Below are positions 31,954 to 35,437 of a DNA stretch of 35,437 nucleotides, piece after piece. The stretch's first letter is position 1; each line of letters starts with the position of its first letter. The notes beneath the pieces are model-generated. The model made no database searches and was not told the origin of the DNA. It saw only the letters and a program-made list of their open reading frames with translations. Source of the stretch: Clostridia bacterium (GTDB lineage: Bacteria; Bacillota; Clostridia; Oscillospirales; SIG627). The stretch spans positions 1-35,437 of the forward strand of contig JAFYTG010000189.1 in NCBI GenBank assembly GCA_017558945.1. The letters are read 5' to 3'. The translations under genes and the position numbers were made by a program.

Positions 31954-33369
31954 ATGGTATTTTCAAGCTTAATTTTTCTGTTCATTTTTCTTGTATTTAC
32001 CCTTGCGGTATACTATATTCTGCCAAGAGCTGCACGTAACGCCTTCCTGCTCATAGTAAGTCTGTTCTTCTACGCATGGGGAGAGCCTTCCTACATTGTG
32101 GTGATGATAGTATCAATAATCACAAACTATACCGCAGGCAGACTTATTGCCCATTACAAGAGCCGTGAAAAAACCACCGGGGCAAAAATCACAGTTGCAG
32201 TTCTTTCGGTTATTGACATCGGACTTTTAGTATTTTTCAAATACACGGGCTTTATCTTCGACAATATTTCATCAATTTTCAAAATATCCTTCCCGTTTGA
32301 CCCGTTCATTGATTCAATCGTTTTGCCTATCGGTATATCCTTCTACACCTTCCAGATGATGTCATACGTTATCGACGTTTACAGAGGTGACACCGAGGTG
32401 CAGAAGAACGTTCTCGACTTCGGATGCTACGTATCCCTGTTCCCTCAGCTTATTGCAGGACCTATCGTTCAGTATAAGACGGTTGCAGACCAAATGAAAA
32501 ACCGCCGTGAAAATCTCACGATGTTTGCCGAGGGTGTTATACGCTTCGTCGTAGGTCTCGGAAAAAAGGTGCTTCTTGCGAACGGCGTCGGAATAATCTG
32601 GGACACGGTTGCAGGCTACGACCTTGCGACACTTCCCGTACTCACCGCGCTTATCGGCTCGGTTGCCTTTTCATTCCAGATATATTTTGACTTTTCGGGA
32701 TATTCGGATATGGCAATAGGTCTCGGCAAGATGCTCGGCTTTGAATTTCTCGAAAACTTCAATTATCCCTATATTTCAAAAAGTGTTACGGACTTCTGGA
32801 GAAGATGGCACATCTCCCTCTCCTCCTGGTTCCGTGATTACGTTTACATCCCTCTCGGCGGTAACCGTCGAGGATTTGCAAAGCAGATACGCAATATTGC
32901 AATCGTTTGGCTTTGCACGGGTATATGGCACGGTGCCTCCTGGAACTTCGTTTTGTGGGGAGCTTGGTTCGGAATACTTCTCATTGCCGAAAAGCTGTTC
33001 CTTTTAAAGCTTCTTGACAAGCTTCCTCGCTTCGTTTCTCATATATGGGCGTTGTTCTGTGCGTGGTTCGGTTGGGTAATATTTGCAAACGAGGACCTTT
33101 CACGTCTCGGTCAGTATATCAAGGCGCTCTTCGGAGGCTCGGGAGTATTTGCCGACGGTCAGTCTCTCTGGCTTCTCTCAAATTATGCAATTATATTTGT
33201 AATTGCCGCTATTGCTTCCACTCCGCTTTGCAAAAATCTGTGGAAGAGGGTGGAAAATTGCTCCGTTGCTCCCGTATTGAGAGTTTTGTTCGTTGTGGGA
33301 ATTCTCGTTTTGTGTACCGCTTACCTGGTATCCTCAACCTACAATCCCTTTATCTATTTCCGTTTTTAA
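31954..33369 (+). CDS. MBOAT-family membrane O-acyltransferase (AlgI/DltB-like)
   Basis: The 471-residue protein has about ten hydrophobic segments and the start 'MVFSSLIFLFIFLVFTLAVYY' common in AlgI-like proteins. The MBOAT signature is clear: 'YFDFSGYSDMAIGLGKMLGF' near residues 245-265, 'DFWRRWHISLSSWFRDYVYIPLGG' near 280, and the catalytic histidine in 'CTGIWHGASWNFVLWG' near 325. It would move acetyl or another acyl group across the membrane for surface-glycan modification. It follows the anti-sigma gene by 10 bases and is followed by a DHHW protein, its usual partner. Without dltA/dltC it is not a D-alanylation system. Confidence 0.93.
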   Translation: MVFSSLIFLFIFLVFTLAVYYILPRAARNAFLLIVSLFFYAWGEPSYIVVMIVSIITNYTAGRLIAHYKSREKTTGAKITVAVLSVIDIGLLVFFKYTGFIFDNISSIFKISFPFDPFIDSIVLPIGISFYTFQMMSYVIDVYRGDTEVQKNVLDFGCYVSLFPQLIAGPIVQYKTVADQMKNRRENLTMFAEGVIRFVVGLGKKVLLANGVGIIWDTVAGYDLATLPVLTALIGSVAFSFQIYFDFSGYSDMAIGLGKMLGFEFLENFNYPYISKSVTDFWRRWHISLSSWFRDYVYIPLGGNRRGFAKQIRNIAIVWLCTGIWHGASWNFVLWGAWFGILLIAEKLFLLKLLDKLPRFVSHIWALFCAWFGWVIFANEDLSRLGQYIKALFGGSGVFADGQSLWLLSNYAIIFVIAAIASTPLCKNLWKRVENCSVAPVLRVLFVVGILVLCTAYLVSSTYNPFIYFRF

Positions 33370-33378
33370 GGAGGCAGT

Positions 33379-34479
33379 ATGAAAAGAACTGAAGCAATTA
33401 TTATAACTGCGGTTTTTTCCCTGCTTCTCGTCGTGGGACTTGTGGGAACGCTTATTTCGGATAAGCCCGATTTCTCGGAATGGGAAAACCGTGAGCTTGC
33501 AGAATTTCCCGAGGCAAGCGTTGACTCGGTGCTGTCGGGTAAATACGGTCAGGACTTTGAGGGCTGGCTGACAGACCGCTTCGTTGCAAGAGATTTCTGG
33601 GTAAAGCTCAAAAGAGTCTCCGACTCGGCTCTCGGCATTAAGGAATCAAACGGCGTTGTCGTAGGAAATAACGCACTGTTTGATATTCCCGACAAGGTAA
33701 GCGACAAGGCAGTCGAAAAAAACATTTCGGCAATCAACGCCTTTCAAAAGAAAACAAGCCTTCCAACCTCGATAATACTCGTTCCGTCTACCGCTACGGT
33801 GTTTTACGAGGATGCGCCCTCTCTCTTCCCGTCAAATGACGAGGAGGCGCTTGTTGAGGATATCTATTCAAGGCTTGATAACGTCACCACCGTTGATACC
33901 CTTCCCGTGCTTCGCACGATGTCGCTTGACGAGGCTTTCTATAAGACCGACCATCACTGGACGAGTAAAGGCGCTTCGGCGGTTTATTCCGTCTGGAGAA
34001 ATACAGAAAACACCTTTGAGCTTGAAACGGTGGCAGAGGATTTTTACGGTACTCTTACCTCTCGCTCGGGAGATATTTCCATAAAGGCTGATACAGTTGA
34101 GAAAATTACGTCGGGTGACGCCTTCGTCTCCTGCAAGGTGTTTGACGGCGTTAATACCACCAAATATCCGTCAATGTACTTTGACTCCTATCTCGGACTT
34201 AAGGATAAGTATTCCTACTTCCTCGGCACGAATCAGCCGATGGTAACGCTTGAGACCGCGAATGATACGGGCAGAGTCCTGCTTATGCTCAAGGACTCCT
34301 TTGCTCATTCCTTCGTGCAATGTGCCTCGACGGATTTTGATAAGGTCATCCTCATTGACCTCCGCTATCTTACCTCTCCTCTCGATACACTCCTTGACCT
34401 CAACGAAGTCACCGACGTGCTTTTCCTTTATAGCCTTGAAAACTTCACCACTCAGGATAATATGATGTGGATAAAATAA
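33379..34479 (+). CDS. DHHW-family protein (AlgJ/AlgX-like SGNH hydrolase fold)
   Basis: The 366-residue protein has an N-terminal membrane anchor or signal (residues 4-27) and an extracellular SGNH-like domain. The name-giving motif is 'YKTDHHWTSKGA' near 193-204, and the putative nucleophile region is 'LMLKDSFAHSFVQ' near 310. 'FSEWENRELAEFPE' near 35 is the family's conserved lead-in. Members finish the transfer of acetyl groups started by MBOAT proteins onto exopolysaccharides. It begins 9 bases after the MBOAT gene behind AAGGAGG, so the two form a functional pair. Confidence 0.9.
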   Translation: MKRTEAIIITAVFSLLLVVGLVGTLISDKPDFSEWENRELAEFPEASVDSVLSGKYGQDFEGWLTDRFVARDFWVKLKRVSDSALGIKESNGVVVGNNALFDIPDKVSDKAVEKNISAINAFQKKTSLPTSIILVPSTATVFYEDAPSLFPSNDEEALVEDIYSRLDNVTTVDTLPVLRTMSLDEAFYKTDHHWTSKGASAVYSVWRNTENTFELETVAEDFYGTLTSRSGDISIKADTVEKITSGDAFVSCKVFDGVNTTKYPSMYFDSYLGLKDKYSYFLGTNQPMVTLETANDTGRVLLMLKDSFAHSFVQCASTDFDKVILIDLRYLTSPLDTLLDLNEVTDVLFLYSLENFTTQDNMMWIK

Positions 34480-34520
34480 CCCTTTTCATATTTCTCTTGT
34501 CTTATTATGTCTTTTACCAA

Positions 34521-34557
34521 AATATGCCACAGGCTTTCCGCCCGTGGCATATTTTTC
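34521..34557. terminator. Terminator between the DHHW and SPFH genes
   Basis: AATATGCCAC pairs with GTGGCATATT around a GC-rich loop and is followed by TTTTT on the plus strand. It serves two converging genes. Confidence 0.85.
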
Positions 34558-34575
34558 TACAATTAATTTCAATTA

Positions 34576-35437
34576 TCATTTATTATCTGTTGTATTAGGA
34601 ATAGGCGGCATAGCATTTGCAAAAAGATTTTTCAGTTCTTCTACTGCTCCCGCTTTCTGCCATTCAGCCATTCCGTTTTTCCACACCAAGCTGTCTGCGG
34701 TGAACTGCCCCGCACTTGCCATCTGTGTAAGTACGGCAATATCAAAGGGGCCGGTTGCTTGTCCGTTGACGGCTATGTGATATGCCACCGTAGGAATGGG
34801 AGGAGGAACGGCACCTGTCGCCGTCTGCTGATTGATACCACCCATCATATTATTCATAGCACCTGCTATATTCTGACCGACAGCGCCGCCAACAGCCATA
34901 CTTGCCATCATAGCAGCCATATTGAATCCCGTGCCGTCACCGCCACCGCCTCCGATATTGACATTGCCTGCGCCATTTGCACCCATTTGACCAAGTGCTT
35001 CCGCACCTGCAACGCCAACCTCAGCCTGCTTTTCAACTTGGTATGCTCCGAAGTTTGCAGTACGGGTGTGCATATGCTGTGCGTACTGTCCTTCCTCACG
35101 CTGAACACGGAGAGATTCTTCATAGTGTTCTGCCTCAATACGCTGTTTGTCAGCAATATCCTTAATTTTCGCTTCTGCCTCTGCTTTCGCTGTTGCACCC
35201 GCAATATCCTTGGTAACGCTCATAAGCTGGCGGTATCCATCGCTTGCCTTGTCAATCTCAATCGCCCCGATGTCCACACCGGATACAACAACACCAAAGG
35301 TTTCCTTCAATCTCTCCCCGATGTCAAACTCCACAACATCATTGATTTGTGCTGTCTTGCTTTCAATCTGCACCAAGGGGATATTGTTCTTTGCGGGAGC
35401 ATTAGCCACCGCATCCTTGACATAGCGGCATACTGCG
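34576..35437 (-). CDS. SPFH-domain protein with C-terminal GYF_2 domain (5' end outside window)
   Basis: The frame is open to the window edge (codons from 35436), so the first part is missing; the GTG at 35409 is not likely the real start. The visible 286 residues begin in the last part of an SPFH/band-7 domain ('FDIGERLKETFGVVVSGVDIGAIEID'). They continue with a charged, coiled-coil-like helix ('AKAEAEAKIKDIADKQRIEAE') and a glycine/alanine/methionine-rich linker. The end is a GYF_2-like domain ('YHIAVNGQATGPFDIAVLTQMASAG...VWKNGMAEWQKAG'). This order is seen in the YdjI-type 'virion core protein' group of SPFH proteins, which are thought to organise membrane patches. Confidence 0.85.
   Translation of the reverse strand, partial: AVCRYVKDAVANAPAKNNIPLVQIESKTAQINDVVEFDIGERLKETFGVVVSGVDIGAIEIDKASDGYRQLMSVTKDIAGATAKAEAEAKIKDIADKQRIEAEHYEESLRVQREEGQYAQHMHTRTANFGAYQVEKQAEVGVAGAEALGQMGANGAGNVNIGGGGGDGTGFNMAAMMASMAVGGAVGQNIAGAMNNMMGGINQQTATGAVPPPIPTVAYHIAVNGQATGPFDIAVLTQMASAGQFTADSLVWKNGMAEWQKAGAVEELKNLFANAMPPIPNTTDNK

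Noticed and set aside
31954-34479. Teichoic acid D-alanylation (dlt) locus
   Set aside because: There is a DltB-like MBOAT protein but no dltA, dltC or dltD; the partner is a DHHW protein, which fits glycan acetylation.

Overview
The window looks like chromosomal DNA of an anaerobic, Gram-positive gut-type Clostridia (Bacillota), probably an uncultured Oscillospirales-like or related lineage. The evidence is the gene content: paired ECF sigma/anti-sigma genes, SipW-type (TasA-like) surface proteins, a ThiI without a rhodanese domain beside a NifS-type desulfurase, a CorC/HlyC-type transporter, AraC-regulated sugar clusters and MBOAT/DHHW acyl-transfer genes. Base composition is moderate, with strong AAGGAGG-type ribosome binding sites and clear sigma-A promoters. 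I see no tRNA, rRNA, CRISPR array, transposase or phage gene. The taxonomic placement is inference.

Layout. 1-76 is the 3' end of a hemW-like gene. 159-1528 (minus) is an ECF sigma factor translationally coupled to a membrane anti-sigma-like protein. 1658-3406 (minus) is a TasA-like secreted protein; a second protein with the same head architecture lies at 18027-19976. 3819-5291 (minus) is an orphan solute-binding lipoprotein, with a remnant of a BspA-type leucine-rich-repeat gene behind it (5368-5559). 5560-10011 (minus) is a compact catabolic operon (type I dehydroquinase-like protein, Gfo/Idh/MocA, SDR, quinone-reductase-like MDR, EamA transporter) diverging from an AraC regulator. 10958-15979 (minus) is an amino-sugar operon (Gfo/Idh/MocA, nagB, alpha/beta hydrolase, nagA) diverging from a second AraC regulator and a second EamA transporter.

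20226-22918 (minus) pairs ddl with a secreted S41 protease carrying a peptidoglycan-binding domain. 23055-24570 (minus) is a CorC/HlyC-type transporter preceded by a perfect consensus promoter, a 48-codon leader ORF and an intrinsic terminator inside that leader. 24591-29196 (minus) holds nifS, thiI, pth and an ABC exporter. 29304-34479 (plus) carries dusB, a second ECF sigma factor, a tandem pair of structured repeats, a zinc-motif anti-sigma factor, an MBOAT acyltransferase and a DHHW protein. The window ends in a truncated SPFH/GYF protein (minus).

The most promising unexplained system is the corC leader. The leader peptide starts with an acidic, proline-containing stretch (MDGDSCDPD). It runs in frame through an intrinsic terminator and ends in an ATGA overlap with corC. 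This is what a Mg2+-sensing, ribosome-destabilisation attenuator would look like in front of a Mg2+ exporter. The second is the dehydroquinase-like operon: its first enzyme keeps the Schiff-base lysine and histidine but appears to have lost the arginines that bind the dehydroquinate carboxylate, so the operon may degrade a different cyclic polyol or ketose.
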